Source of the DNA: Streptomyces sp. 6-11-2
Lineage (GTDB): Bacteria; Actinomycetota; Actinomycetes; Streptomycetales; Streptomycetaceae
Direction: 5' to 3'
Length of the DNA stretch: 64,000 nucleotides
Assembly (NCBI RefSeq): GCF_006540305.1
Contig: NZ_BJOR01000001.1
Span: 4,898,001-4,962,000, forward strand
Part shown: one piece after another, positions 41,959-52,918 of the stretch
Numbering within the stretch: position 1 is the first letter of the stretch
How the letters are laid out: the number at the start of each line of letters is the position of its first letter
Made by a program: the position numbers and the translations under genes
Notes under the pieces: generated by a model
What the model was told of the DNA's origin: nothing
The model's input: only the letters and a program-made list of their open reading frames with translations
Database searches by the model: none

Positions 41959-43199
41959 TCACGAGCCGGACCTGCGCTTGTTCCACACGTCGAATCCGAC
42001 CGCCGCCAGCAGCGCCAGGCCCTTGATGACCTGCTGCCAGTCGGTGCCGACGCTGAGGAGGTTCATGCCGTTGTTCAGCACGCCGAGGACGAGGCCGCCG
42101 ATGATCGCGCCGAGCACGGTGCCGACACCGCCGCTCATGGAGGCGCCGCCGATGAACGACGAGGCGATCGCCTCCAGTTCGTAGTTCACGCCCGCCTTCG
42201 GGGAGGCCGCGTTCAGGCGGGCCGCCACCACCAGACCCGCCAGGGCCGCGAGCACGCCCATGTTCAGGAACACCTGGAAGGTGACCCGCCTGTCCTTGAC
42301 GCCGGACAGCTTCGCGGCCGGCAGGTTGCCGCCGATGGCGTAGATGTGGCGGCCGAAGACGGCGTTGCGCATCACGTAGCCGTAGCCGACGACCAGCACG
42401 CCGAGGACGATCAGCACGATCGGCGCGCCCTTGTAGCTGGCGAGCAGCAGCGTGACGACCAGGACCGCGGCGACGAGGGCGACGAGCTTGAGCGCGAACA
42501 GCCGAGCGGGCGGGACGTCGAGGGAGAACTCCTGCTGCCGGCGCCGGTCCCGCACCTCCTGCCACACCACGGAGGCGATCAGGACGAGGCCGAGGAGCAG
42601 GGTGAGGTTGTGGTAGTTGGTGTTCGGGCCGACCTCGGGCAGGAAGCCGTTGCCCATCTTCTGGAGCCCGCCCGGGAACGGGCCGAGGGTCTGGCCCTTG
42701 AGCAGGATCTCCGTCAGACCGCGGAAGAGCAGCATCCCGGCGAGGGTGACGATGAACGACGGTATGCCCAGATAGGCGATCATGAACCCTTGCAGCGAGC
42801 CCGCGGCCGCCCCCACCAGCAGACACAGGCCCACCGCGACCGGCCACGGTACCTGGTGACTGACCGTCAGCGCCGCCGCCACCGCGCCGACGAAGGCGGT
42901 CAGAGAGCCGACCGACAGATCGATGTGGCCCGCGATGATCACCAGCATCATGCCGATGGCCAGGATCAGGATGTAGCTGTTCTGGAGCACCAGGTTGGAG
43001 ACGTTGCGCGGCAGCAGCAGGTCCCCTCCGGTCCAGATCTCGAACAGGACGACGATCAGGCCGAGCGCGATCAGCATGCCGTACTGCCGCATGTTGCGGC
43101 GCAGGCCGTTCAGCACCAGCCGGAGCAGGCCGCGTCCGGCGGCCGCCGCGCCGCGCTCCGGTGGCGCGGGGGCCGGGGTCTGCGCGGTCACGTCCGTGC

Positions 43200-43203
<4 letters not shown>
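41959..43203 (-). CDS. gguB: Monosaccharide ABC transporter permease (GguB/XylH-like)
   Basis: The 414-aa permease has about ten membrane helices, the BPD_transp_2 family pattern ([14 protein letters not shown] near residue 95, [16 protein letters not shown]) and the extra central loop with [14 protein letters not shown] seen in GguB-type proteins. It forms the membrane channel for sugar uptake with the ATPase and the binding protein upstream. The ATG overlaps the stop of the ATPase gene (ATGA). Last gene of the sugar operon. Confidence 0.92.
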
Positions 43204-44759
<1,556 letters not shown>

Positions 44760-44812
44760 GGTCGTGCCTTCCAGTCGGTTGGGGTCGGTGGATGCGGCGG
44801 TCGCTTCCCGGG

Positions 44813-45922
44813 CTACTTGTTCAGCTCGGCGTCCGTGTAGTAGCCGCCCTTCACCAGGACCTCCTCGTAGTTGCTCTGGTCGACGCTCACCGGTTGCAGC
44901 AGGTAGGCGGGGACCACCTTCGTGCCGTTGTCGTAGGTCTTGGCGTCGTTGACCTGCGGCTTCTTGTCCTTCAGAGCGTCGTCGACCATGGCCGAGGCGA
45001 CCTCGGCGAGCTTGCGGGTGTCTTTGTAGACGGTCTGCGTCTGCTCGCCCGCGATGATCGACTTCACCGAGGCCAGCTCGGCGTCCTGACCGGTGACGAC
45101 GGGCAGCGGTTTGCTCCCCGAGCCGTAGCCGTCCGACTTCAGCGCGGAGAGGATGCCGATGGATATGCCGTCGTAGGGCGAGAGCACCGCGTCGACCCGG
45201 CCGCTCTTGTAGGAGGAGGTGAGGATGTCGTCCATGCGCCGCTGCGCGGTCGCGCCGTCCCAGCGCAGGGTGGTGACCTTGGTGAGCTGCGTCTGGCCGG
45301 ACCTCACCACCAGCTTCTTGCTGTCCAGGTACGGCTGCAGGACGCTCATCGCTCCGTTGAAGAAGTACTTGGTGTTGTTGTCGTCGTTGGAGCCGGCGAA
45401 CAGCTCGATGTTGAACGGGCCCTTGCCGTCCTTCAGGCCGAGCTTGTCGACGATGTAGCCGGCCTGGAGCCGGCCGACCTTCTCGTTGTCGAAGGAGGCG
45501 TAGTAGTCGACGTGTTCCGTGCCGAGGATCAGCCGGTCGTAGGCGATGACCGGGATGCCGGCGTCGGCCGCCTCCTGGAGCACGTTGTTCAGCGACTTGT
45601 TGTCGATGGCGGCGACGATCAGGCCCTTGACGCCCTGGGTGATCAGGTTCTCGATCTGCGAGACCTGGGTGTCGGGGTTGTCCTCGCCGAAGACCAGCTT
45701 GGTCCGGTAGCCCTTGGCCTGGAGGTCCTTGACGACGTTGTCGCCGTCGGAGATCCACCGCTCGGAGGACTTCGTCGGCATCGCGATGCCGATGGTGGCG
45801 TCCTTGGTGCTGCCCGCCTTCTCCTTGCTGCCGCCCTCGCTGTTCTGCCCGCAGGCGGACAGGGTCAGGGCGAGGGACGCGGCTGCGGCCGTGGCGGCGA
45901 GGGCGGCTCTGCTGTTGCGCAT
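44813..45922 (-). CDS. chvE: Sugar-binding lipoprotein (ChvE-like)
   Basis: The 369-aa periplasmic-binding-protein-like lipoprotein has a lipobox LTLSAC (Cys about residue 24) and the type I sugar-binding fold ([53 protein letters not shown]). It resembles ChvE/XylF proteins that bind galactose, arabinose, xylose or glucose. With GguA and GguB it is a complete importer. The first gene of the transporter part; the U32-like gene ends 60 bases upstream. Confidence 0.92.
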   Translation of the reverse strand: MRNSRAALAATAAAASLALTLSACGQNSEGGSKEKAGSTKDATIGIAMPTKSSERWISDGDNVVKDLQAKGYRTKLVFGEDNPDTQVSQIENLITQGVKGLIVAAIDNKSLNNVLQEAADAGIPVIAYDRLILGTEHVDYYASFDNEKVGRLQAGYIVDKLGLKDGKGPFNIELFAGSNDDNNTKYFFNGAMSVLQPYLDSKKLVVRSGQTQLTKVTTLRWDGATAQRRMDDILTSSYKSGRVDAVLSPYDGISIGILSALKSDGYGSGSKPLPVVTGQDAELASVKSIIAGEQTQTVYKDTRKLAEVASAMVDDALKDKKPQVNDAKTYDNGTKVVPAYLLQPVSVDQSNYEEVLVKGGYYTDAELNK

Positions 45923-45982
45923 GGTGATCAGTCCTTGTCCGTCTGGTCGGGGTGGGGCGTGGGGAGGTGCTCCCGGCGCCTG

Positions 45983-46951
45983 TCAGGCGCCGGTGGGGAA
46001 GCGGTGGAGCGGGCCCGGCAGCCGGGAGCCGAGCGGCGCCATGTCACCGGCGGCGCCGTGTCGGGCGAGCAGGTCCAGGGCGAGCCGGCCGCGCCGCACC
46101 CGTTCCCGGGCGGTGGCCAGGGTGAGCTCGCGCAGATGGTGTCCGTACGGGTAGATGCCGGGCGCCTTGGACAGGCCGAACTTCAGATAGAGCGGTGCGC
46201 CGCGCCGGATCAGCTCGGCGACCTCGTACATCCGCACATAGCCGCCGAGGTCGTCGGGTGCCTCGATGTACATGTCCATGGGGGCGCCCGACACCCGCCG
46301 TATCTCGGTGAGGTGACCGAGCGTCAGATCGCTGGGCACATTGACGGAGTCGGCGCCCAGCCGCTCGAAGACGGCGTACGACGCCGGGTTCACCGGGCCG
46401 ATCAGCGCGGACACCTTCAGGGTGGTGTCGGCCGGGATCAGTCCCGTCGTACGCGCCCGGTGCAGTGTCCACAGCACCCCCTCGTCCGCGACCAGCAGGC
46501 AGCGCACGCCCAACTCCGTGGCCCGTACGGCGTCCTCGACGCACCCGGCGACCGCGTCGTGGCCGCGGGCGCGCAGTCCCGCCCCGCGCGAGTCGGAGCG
46601 CACCGAGCCGCCGGTGTCCCAGGTGCCGCGGGGGCCGGTGAACAGGCACAGCTCGATGCCGCGTGCGGCACTCGCCCCGGCCATCTCGGTGATCTCGGCG
46701 TCGGTCAGCATCCACACGCCGCTGCCCTGGCTGATCCGGTGGATCGGCACATCGAGCCGTGCGGCTTCGTCGAGGACCACCGCCAGCGCCTCCGGGCCCT
46801 CGCACGAGGGGATCTCGGTGCGCCAGCGGCCGCCGCCCGGGAAGGCGTGGGGCGAGGCGTCGGCGGGGTCGAGGGCGCGGGCGCCCAGGCCGAGCGCGGT
46901 GAGCGCCTGCTCACCGGGCCTGCGGGCGGCCGTTGCGGAAGCGTCGGTCAC
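45983..46951 (-). CDS. U32 peptidase-like TIM-barrel protein
   Basis: The 322-aa soluble protein is predicted as a TIM barrel with strand motifs [61 protein letters not shown] and [14 protein letters not shown]. The pattern recalls the U32 family, whose members include hydroxylases rather than peptidases. No reaction is assigned; in this operon an enzyme acting on a keto-sugar acid would fit. The GTG at 46951 has AGGA six bases upstream; the frame is open beyond without a site. 166 bases separate it from the dehydrogenase gene, leaving room for an internal promoter. Confidence 0.7.
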   Translation of the reverse strand: MTDASATAARRPGEQALTALGLGARALDPADASPHAFPGGGRWRTEIPSCEGPEALAVVLDEAARLDVPIHRISQGSGVWMLTDAEITEMAGASAARGIELCLFTGPRGTWDTGGSVRSDSRGAGLRARGHDAVAGCVEDAVRATELGVRCLLVADEGVLWTLHRARTTGLIPADTTLKVSALIGPVNPASYAVFERLGADSVNVPSDLTLGHLTEIRRVSGAPMDMYIEAPDDLGGYVRMYEVAELIRRGAPLYLKFGLSKAPGIYPYGHHLRELTLATARERVRRGRLALDLLARHGAAGDMAPLGSRLPGPLHRFPTGA

Positions 46952-47117
46952 AGGCAGTCCTTCGTGTTCGGTATCTCGGACAAGGTTCGCGACTCCGGGT
47001 GCGGTGGGACGTACACGGGGACCGGCGGTGAACCGGCCCCGGGGTACCGCTGCCGGCGATCCGGGCCCCGGTGCGCCGCTCACGGCGTCGTCGGGTCACG
47101 CCGTGAGCGGCGCGTGT

Positions 47118-48122
47118 TCACGGGCGGAGCAGTACCTTGCCCACCTTCGGATCGCCCGCCCCCACCAGATCGATGGCGTGCGAGAACTCGGCGAGCGGGA
47201 GTTCGTGGGTGACGAGCGGGAGTGGATCGAGCAGCCCGGCCGCGAACACCCGCACCGTGTGCGCCCAGGCGTGCGGCGGCGCCCCGAAGACGGTGTGCAC
47301 CTCCAGCTGCCGTACGACGAGGTCGGTCGGGTCCAGTCCCTCGGCGCCCGGTGCCGGGATGCCCGTCAGGACCAGCCGCCCACCGCGTCTGAGCAGCGCG
47401 GCGGCGGTCCGCGCCGCGTCAGCGGACCCGGCGGTCTCGATCACCACGTCGAAGCCGCCGGGCAGCCGCCGGTCCTTGGTGCAGAAGCCGGTGGCGCCGA
47501 ACCGCCGGGCCAGGGCCTCGCGGTCGTCGCGGGTGCCGACGACCAGCAGCTCGGCCGGGGAGAGGGCCTTGAGGAACTGCACGGCGAACATCCCGAGCGT
47601 GCCGTCACCGACCACGGCGACCCGCTCGCCCGGCCGGGCATCGGCCTTCAGCGCGGCGGCCGCGACACAGGCGGCCGGCTCCAGCAGGGCGGCGGCGGTC
47701 AGGTCGGCGTCCTCGGGCAGCACGTGCAGCAGCCTGGCCGGCAGCGTCAGCGTGGCGGCCATCGCGCCGGGCCGGGTGAAGCCGGTCTCCTCGTAGCCCG
47801 CGGTGCACAGGGTCGTCTCGCCCGCGTGGCAGCGGTCGCACACCTGGCAGTTGCGGAAACCCTCGCCGACCACCTTGCGGCCCACGAGACCGCCGGGCAC
47901 CCCGGCGCCCACCCGCCGGACCGTCCCGGACCACTCGTGGCCCGGCGTCAGCGGGTAACGGACGTACCCCTCGGGCCGGTTGCCCTGGTACACCTCGCGG
48001 TCGCTGCCGCAGATCCCCACGGCGTGCACGGCGACCAGCGCCTCACCCGGACCCGGGTCGCGCGGCGTGTGCCCGGCGATCCGGTGCGCGCCCGGGCCCT
48101 CGACGACGACCTCGGCGCTCAC
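47118..48122 (-). CDS. Zinc-dependent alcohol/sugar dehydrogenase
   Basis: The 334-aa medium-chain dehydrogenase has the catalytic zinc Cys in AVGICGSDREVYQG, His-Glu in TPGHEWSG, four structural-zinc Cys in the NCQVCDRCHAGETTLC region, and the Rossmann motif VAVVGDGTLGMFAVQFL. It probably oxidises a sugar, polyol or sugar acid. The GTG start overlaps the dehydratase stop (GTGA), so both are coupled. Its position suggests a step such as galactose or aldonate oxidation. Confidence 0.9.
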   Translation of the reverse strand: MSAEVVVEGPGAHRIAGHTPRDPGPGEALVAVHAVGICGSDREVYQGNRPEGYVRYPLTPGHEWSGTVRRVGAGVPGGLVGRKVVGEGFRNCQVCDRCHAGETTLCTAGYEETGFTRPGAMAATLTLPARLLHVLPEDADLTAAALLEPAACVAAAALKADARPGERVAVVGDGTLGMFAVQFLKALSPAELLVVGTRDDREALARRFGATGFCTKDRRLPGGFDVVIETAGSADAARTAAALLRRGGRLVLTGIPAPGAEGLDPTDLVVRQLEVHTVFGAPPHAWAHTVRVFAAGLLDPLPLVTHELPLAEFSHAIDLVGAGDPKVGKVLLRP

Positions 48123-49282
48123 TTCGTCCCCTTCGGCCTGCGCTGCTCCCAGCCCTCGGCCCACAGGTCGAACCGGGCCTGCTGCTGGGGGAATTCGGCC
48201 GCCGCGTCGACGTCCAGCTCGACGCCGAGACCGGGCGCGTCGGAGAGGTGGAAGCAGCCGTCCTCCGGGTCCACCCGCGGCGCGCCCCTGACCACCTTCT
48301 TGATCTCCGCGTCCGCGAAGTCGTTGAAGTGCTCCAGGACCTTGAAGTTCGGTGTGGTGAAGCCGACGTGGAGCGAGGCCGCGGTGAGCACGGACCCGCC
48401 CACGTTGTGCGGGGCGACGAGCACGTAGTGCGTCTCGGCGGTCGCGGCCAGCTTCCGGGTCTCCCAGATGCCGCCGATGTGGCCGACGTCCGGCTGGATG
48501 ATGTCGGCGGACTGGTCGTCGAAGAGCTCGCGGAACTCGATCCGGTCGTGGATGCGCTCTCCGGTGGCGATCGGTACGTCCACCTTGGCGGCGACCTTCC
48601 GCAGCGCCTTCAGGTTCTCCGGCGGGACCGGTTCCTCCAGCCAGGCCGGGGCGAAGGGCGCCATCTCCCCGGCCAGCCGGACGGCGGTGGCGGGGGAGAA
48701 GCGGCCGTGCATCTCCAGCATCAGCTCGGCGTCCGGGCCGATGGCGTCCCGTACGGCCTCGATGAGCGAGACGGCGTACAGGGTTCCCTCGTGGTCGAGT
48801 TCGAAGTGCCCGGTGCCGAAGGGGTCGATCTTGAGCGCCCGGTAACCGCGCTCCATGACCTCCCGCGCGGCCTTGTGGTACGCCTCCGGGGTGCGCTCGG
48901 TGGTGTACCAGCCGTTGGCGTACGCCTTGACCCGGTCGGTGACCTTGCCGCCGAGCAGTTGCCACACGGGGACGCCGAGCGCCTTGCCCTTGATGTCCCA
49001 GCAGGCCATCTCCACCACCGCGATGCCGGACATCACGATCTCACCCGCGCGGCCGAAATCGCCGTACTTCATCCGGCGGACGAGGTCCTCGGCGGCGAAC
49101 GGGTCGGAGCCGAGGATGTGGTTGGCCTCGGCCTCCCTCAAGTAGCCGATGAGCGCGTCGGTGTGGCCCAGCATCCGGGTCTCGCCGACCCCCGTGATGC
49201 CCTCGTCGGTGTGCACCTGGACGTAGGTCAGGTTGCGCCACGGCGTCCCGACCACATGGGTGCTGATTCCGGTGATGCGCAC
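48119..49282 (-). CDS. Mandelate racemase/enolase-superfamily sugar acid dehydratase (galactonate dehydratase-like)
   Basis: The 387-aa protein has the capping domain (HVVGTPWRNLTYVQVHTDEG) and barrel residues: LKIDPFG (Lys), LMLEMHGRFS (first metal ligand, Glu where Asp is usual, then His), WLEEPVPPEN, ATGERIHDR and QPDVGHIGG; APHNVGGSV gives the second His. This is the galactonate/gluconate dehydratase type that makes 2-keto-3-deoxy acids. I chose the GTG at 49282 (RITGISTHVVG) with GAGAGG eight bases upstream; ATG 49309 and 49426 lack good sites. First gene of the operon; TTCGAAA motifs lie 40-65 bases upstream. Confidence 0.88.
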   Translation of the reverse strand: MRITGISTHVVGTPWRNLTYVQVHTDEGITGVGETRMLGHTDALIGYLREAEANHILGSDPFAAEDLVRRMKYGDFGRAGEIVMSGIAVVEMACWDIKGKALGVPVWQLLGGKVTDRVKAYANGWYTTERTPEAYHKAAREVMERGYRALKIDPFGTGHFELDHEGTLYAVSLIEAVRDAIGPDAELMLEMHGRFSPATAVRLAGEMAPFAPAWLEEPVPPENLKALRKVAAKVDVPIATGERIHDRIEFRELFDDQSADIIQPDVGHIGGIWETRKLAATAETHYVLVAPHNVGGSVLTAASLHVGFTTPNFKVLEHFNDFADAEIKKVVRGAPRVDPEDGCFHLSDAPGLGVELDVDAAAEFPQQQARFDLWAEGWEQRRPKGTK

Positions 49283-49318
49283 GGTGCCCGCCTCTCGGCT
49301 GCTCGACATCGATGTCGC

Positions 49319-49347
49319 TGTTCGAAATTTCGTCAGACGTTCGAAAT
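49319..49347. promoter_or_regulatory. Candidate IclR operator of the sugar operon
   Basis: Two direct copies of GTTCGAAAT (49320-49328, 49339-49347) 19 bases apart, the first containing the palindrome CGAAATTTCG. TGTTCGAAAT occurs as its complement in front of the IclR gene. It lies just upstream of the dehydratase start. Confidence 0.55.
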
Positions 49348-49502
49348 GCTGGCGTGACAGTAAGGAGGGGGTGGTGAGGGTGTCAATGGGCCCGACAGAT
49401 AACGGTTTCGGCGAGACTTTCGACAACTCTTTCGATCCCGCACAGAACCTTCACAGGGGTGCCTAGGAACCGTGCCCATCCGGAACTTACTCTTCCCGCG
49501 TC

Positions 49503-50444
49503 ATGAACTACTGCCACCCGTGCCGACGGCACCTCAACGGCGCCCTCGCCTGTCCGGGGTGCGGCACCCCAGTGGAGACCCCTCCCGCGTACGCGGGGGA
49601 CGCGGGGGATCCGGGGGTGGGCGCGGAGGCGGCGAACGTCCAAGTCCCGCAGGAGAGCGGTGAGTTCCACGCCGAAGAGGGGCGGGACGGGCGTGACAGC
49701 CACGACGGGTACGACAGCCGCGACGGGGACGGCCTCGACGGCGGTCCTGCCGAGCCGGAGGGGCGGGCCGTGCGGCGCCGCCCGCGCGGCCGCGGCCGGG
49801 GCGGAGCCGTCGAGGCGGCCCGGACGGACGCGGGGGACGCGGGAGACGCGGAGGACGCCGAGGGCACGGAGAGCGCGGAGGCCGAGGGGCGCCGGGGCGC
49901 GAGCCGGCGGGACCGAAAGGCCGCGGCCCACCGCCGGCGCCGCCGCCGGGTCCTGCTGATAGCCGTCGGCTTCGTACTGGCGGGCAGTGGCCTGAGCCTG
50001 GCCGAACTCGGCGTCGACGCACCGGGCCTGCCCGGCTTCTCCCACCCCGAACCGGCGGCGGTCGGTGACGACGCGGAGGAGGGCGACGCGTCCCCGACCG
50101 GTACCGGCGGGACGACCGCGCCGGCTGACGGCGCTCCGGGGACCGGTACGGGCACGGCGTCACCGGACGCCTCCAGGTCGGCCTCGCCCTCGGCCTCCGC
50201 GAAGGGCGGGAAACCGGAACCGGACGCGAGCGACACGAGCAGCCCCCGGGAGTCGGCGGAGGTGACGGCGCAGAACGGCACGGGCGGAGGCTCGGACGGG
50301 CCGGGCGCGCCGGACCCGGCGACCTCGGAGGCGCCCCGGCCCGCGGACCCGCCGACGGCGGACCCCGCCCCACCGGCCCCTCAGCCGGATCCGACCCCCA
50401 CGCCGACGCGCACGTGCGACCGCTTCCTGTGGTGGTGCACGTAG
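49503..50444 (+). CDS. SCO2400-like zinc-ribbon membrane protein
   Basis: The 313-aa protein starts with a zinc ribbon (MNYCHPCRRHLNGALACPGC: Cys 4, 7, 17, 20), then an acidic low-complexity region, an Arg-rich stretch, one membrane helix (about residues 154-173, VLLIAVGFVLAGSGLSLAEL), and a Thr/Ser/Pro-rich outer part ending CDRFLWWCT. N-in/C-out topology is inferred from the Arg cluster. From memory, this matches the SCO2400 family of streptomycetes, with no known function. The ATG at 49503 has no clear ribosome site. Single gene. Confidence 0.75.
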   Translation: MNYCHPCRRHLNGALACPGCGTPVETPPAYAGDAGDPGVGAEAANVQVPQESGEFHAEEGRDGRDSHDGYDSRDGDGLDGGPAEPEGRAVRRRPRGRGRGGAVEAARTDAGDAGDAEDAEGTESAEAEGRRGASRRDRKAAAHRRRRRRVLLIAVGFVLAGSGLSLAELGVDAPGLPGFSHPEPAAVGDDAEEGDASPTGTGGTTAPADGAPGTGTGTASPDASRSASPSASAKGGKPEPDASDTSSPRESAEVTAQNGTGGGSDGPGAPDPATSEAPRPADPPTADPAPPAPQPDPTPTPTRTCDRFLWWCT

Positions 50445-50514
50445 GGAGCGGTCCACGGGCCCGCGGGCCGCGCTGTCGGCGCCGGGCCCCACGTCGCCGT
50501 GACGGCGGCCGCGG

Positions 50515-50964
50515 TCAGCCGCGTTCCCCCTGGTCCACCATCCGCCGCAGCAGGTCCCGCAGCGCCGTCCGCTCCTCCTCGGAGAGGCCCGCCAGCGGCT
50601 CCCGCGCGAAGCGCAGCCCTTCCCTCAGCTCCCGGGCCACCCGTCGTCCGTCCTCGGTCGCCGCCGCCAGCTTCACCCGCCGGTCGCCCGGATCCGGCTG
50701 CCGCTCCACCAGTCCCCGCGTCTCCAGCCGGTCCACGATCCCGGTGACGTTCGACGGCTCGCACTTCAGCTTCTGCGCCAGCTTCCGCATCGGCAGCGGT
50801 TCCAGCGACAGCAGGCTCAGCAGCCGCGCCTGCGCCCCGGTCAGCGCGTGCTCCCCGGCGGCTTCCTCGTAGTCCTCGTAGAACCGGGCCACGACGTCGC
50901 CGATCAGTTCGACGACCTCCAGGGTCAGCGCGTCGGGTCGGCGGGTGTTCGGTGCAGCGGCCAT
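50515..50964 (-). CDS. MarR-family transcriptional regulator
   Basis: The 149-aa protein has the winged HTH: LTGAQARLLSLLS, MRKLAQKLKCEPSNVTGIVDRLETRGLVER and wing DPGDRRVKLAA. MarR proteins are small-molecule or redox-responsive repressors. It is divergent from the NADP oxidoreductase gene, and a 24-bp repeat operator lies between. The single Cys in the recognition helix could sense oxidants, but the N-terminal Cys of OhrR is missing. The ohr gene lies 1.2 kb away. Confidence 0.92.
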   Translation of the reverse strand: MAAAPNTRRPDALTLEVVELIGDVVARFYEDYEEAAGEHALTGAQARLLSLLSLEPLPMRKLAQKLKCEPSNVTGIVDRLETRGLVERQPDPGDRRVKLAAATEDGRRVARELREGLRFAREPLAGLSEEERTALRDLLRRMVDQGERG

Positions 50965-51017
50965 GCGTCCAGCGTACCGGCTTACTTGACTTCATGAAAT
51001 ATTTAGGCGCATGGTTG

Positions 51018-51041
51018 TTTCAGTAACTGAAGTAACTGAAA
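51018..51041. promoter_or_regulatory. MarR-type operator repeats
   Basis: TTCAGTAACTGAA (51019-51031) is a perfect palindrome; AGTAACTGA then repeats directly (51022-51030, 51031-51039). The composite lies 10-33 bases before the oxidoreductase start and upstream of marR, as expected for a divergent autoregulated pair. Confidence 0.65.
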
Positions 51042-51050
51042 GGCGCTGTC

Positions 51051-52049
51051 GTGATCAACCGAGAATGGCACCTGCTCAGCCGTCCGGTCGGCTGGCCGAA
51101 GCCCGAGGATTTCGCCCTGGTCGAGACCGAGATCCCGCAGCCGGGCGAGGGGCAGGTCCTCGTACGCAACGAGTACCTCTCCGTCGACCCTTATATGCGG
51201 GGCCGGATGAGTGCGGCCAAGTCGTACGCCGAGCCGTACGAACTGGGCAGGCCCATGCAGGGCGGCGCCGTCGGCGAGGTCGTCGCCTCCGAGGCCGAGG
51301 GGATCGCCGTCGGCGACCACGTCCTGCACTTCGGCGGCTGGCGCGAGTACGCCGCCGTGAACGCCCGCAGCGCGGTCAAGGTCGATCCCGCGGCCGCGCC
51401 CCTGCCGGCGTACCTCGGCGTGCTGGGCATGACCGGGCTGACCGCCTACGCCGGTCTGCTGCGCACCGCCTCCTTCAAGGAGGGCGACGCCGTCTTCGTC
51501 TCCGGCGCGGCCGGCGCGGTCGGCGGCCAGGTCGGTCAGATCGCCAGGCTCAAGGGCGCCTCGCGGGTGATCGGCTCCGCCGGCTCCGCCGAGAAGGTCC
51601 GGCTGCTGACCGAGGAGTACGGCTTCGACGCCGCCTTCAACTACAAGAGCGGCCCGGTTGCCGAGCAGTTGAGGGCCGCCGCCCCGGACGGCGTCGACGT
51701 CTACTTCGATAACGTCGGCGGCGAGCACCTGGAGGCCGCCATCGGCTCCCTCAAGCTGGGCGGCCGCATCGCGATCTGCGGAATGATCTCGGTCTACAAC
51801 AACACCGAGCCCGCCCCGGGTCCGAGGAACCTCGCCCGCCTGATCCAGACCCGTGGCCGCATCGAGGGCTTCCTCGTCGGCGACCACTACGACCTCCAGC
51901 CCGAGTTCGTGCGGGAGGTCGGCGCCTGGGTGCGCTCGGGCGAGCTGAAGTACCGCGAGACCTTCGTCGAAGGCATCGAGAACACGCTGGAGGCGTTCCT
52001 CGGCGTGCTGCGCGGCGACAACACCGGAAAGATGATCGTCAAGTTGTGA
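51051..52049 (+). CDS. NADP-dependent medium-chain oxidoreductase (CurA/prostaglandin reductase type)
   Basis: The 332-aa zinc-free reductase has the signature SVDPYMRGRM near residue 45, GGAVGEVVAS, and the NADP site VFVSGAAGAVGGQVGQIA. These enzymes reduce the double bond of enones such as curcumin intermediates or 15-oxoprostaglandins. Their targets in bacteria are reactive carbonyls. The GTG at 51051 has AAAGGCG upstream. Regulation by the divergent MarR is inferred from the operator; induction by electrophiles is likely. Confidence 0.9.
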   Translation: MINREWHLLSRPVGWPKPEDFALVETEIPQPGEGQVLVRNEYLSVDPYMRGRMSAAKSYAEPYELGRPMQGGAVGEVVASEAEGIAVGDHVLHFGGWREYAAVNARSAVKVDPAAAPLPAYLGVLGMTGLTAYAGLLRTASFKEGDAVFVSGAAGAVGGQVGQIARLKGASRVIGSAGSAEKVRLLTEEYGFDAAFNYKSGPVAEQLRAAAPDGVDVYFDNVGGEHLEAAIGSLKLGGRIAICGMISVYNNTEPAPGPRNLARLIQTRGRIEGFLVGDHYDLQPEFVREVGAWVRSGELKYRETFVEGIENTLEAFLGVLRGDNTGKMIVKL

Positions 52050-52070
52050 GCCACCCGGCGGCCGTTCCCT

Positions 52071-52094
52071 GAAGTTTCGGTATGCGGTAACTTC
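52071..52094. promoter_or_regulatory. Inverted repeat upstream of ohr
   Basis: GAAGTT and AACTTC separated by 12 bases, about 75 bases upstream of the ohr ATG. It is short; a redox regulator site is possible. Confidence 0.35.
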
Positions 52095-52166
52095 TTTCCG
52101 GAACTCGAAACCGCCAGGTGCGACCGTGGGCGCGAGTCGCGGCGGACGAAGGAAGGAACGCACCCC

Positions 52167-52595
52167 ATGCCCAGCCCTGCAATCCGACGTTCTGACGTCC
52201 TGTACACCGCCGTCGCCACCGCCGAGAACGGCCGCGACGGCCGGGTTGCCACCGACGACGGCAAGCTCGACGTCGTCGTCAACCCGCCCAAGGAGATGGG
52301 CGGCAGCGGCGCCGGCACCAACCCGGAGCAGCTGTTCGCCGCCGGCTACAGCGCCTGCTTCCAGGGCGCCCTCGGCGTCGTCGCCCGCCAGGAGGGCGCC
52401 GACATCTCCGGCTCCACCGTCACCGCGAAGGTCGGCATCGGCAAGAACGAGGACGGGTTCGGGATCATCGTGGAGATCTCGGCCGACATCCCGAACGTCG
52501 ACGCCGCGACGGCCAGGAGCCTGGTGGAGCAGGCCCACCAGGTGTGCCCGTACTCGAAGGCGACCCGGGGGAACATCACGGTGACGCTGGGCTGA
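52167..52595 (+). CDS. ohr: Organic hydroperoxide resistance protein (Ohr/OsmC family)
   Basis: The 142-aa thiol peroxidase reduces organic hydroperoxides with lipoyl-dependent recycling. Active-site Cys 64 (AAGYSACFQGAL) and Cys 127 (QVCPYSKATRGN) are at family positions; length matches Ohr. The ATG at 52167 has AAGGAAGGAA upstream. No ohrR of the classical type is adjacent; the MarR gene at 50.5-51.0 kb is a candidate but lacks the N-terminal sensing Cys. Confidence 0.95.
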   Translation: MPSPAIRRSDVLYTAVATAENGRDGRVATDDGKLDVVVNPPKEMGGSGAGTNPEQLFAAGYSACFQGALGVVARQEGADISGSTVTAKVGIGKNEDGFGIIVEISADIPNVDAATARSLVEQAHQVCPYSKATRGNITVTLG

Positions 52596-52863
52596 GCCGA
52601 CGGCTCGGTCGCCTGCGGGCGCTTCCAGTCGGTGTCGAGGGCCCGATCGTGATACGCGCTTCGTGCCTTCGCGCGTTCGCTCCCTCGACACCGGCGCGCC
52701 CCCACCGCGGGTGGGGCCTGCGCAGGTCGGTCATCCTCCGCCCGAGGACGTACGCGCACAACTGCCCCTCGTGGTCCGGCCGCTGACCCGCCGCGACTGC
52801 GGCGAACTCCTCCCGCACCGGTTCGCAGCCGCCGGTGTCGGTGCCGTGGATCCCCCGGGTCAT
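52576..52863 (-). pseudogene. Possible N-terminal fragment of a serine hydrolase
   Basis: A minus-strand frame starting at ATG 52863 reads EPVREEFAAVAAGQRPDHEG then QLCAYVLGRRMTDL, the N-terminal pattern of beta-lactamase-family serine hydrolases (EstA-like). The SxxK motif and the rest are missing; the frame becomes Arg-rich after about 50 residues and runs into ohr. It looks like a decayed remnant. The similarity is judged by eye. Confidence 0.4.
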
Positions 52864-52918
52864 CCGCGCGCGCGTACCCGGAGGACGGGCGGGCGGGGGC
52901 CCCGCATACAGTTTTTCC
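52596..52918. other. Region between ohr and the EI24-like gene
   Basis: 323 bases without an intact gene. Most of it is the serine hydrolase remnant on the minus strand. The last 20 bases hold the leaderless promoter of the EI24-like gene. Confidence 0.5.
52907..52912 (+). promoter_or_regulatory. Leaderless -10 element of the EI24-like gene
   Basis: TACAGT ends six bases before the ATG at 52919; no ribosome site precedes the start. Same geometry as at dnaG. Confidence 0.55.

Noticed and set aside
50515..50964. MarR gene as a classical ohrR
   Set aside because: The reactive N-terminal Cys of OhrR is absent and the oxidoreductase gene, not ohr, is divergent to it.
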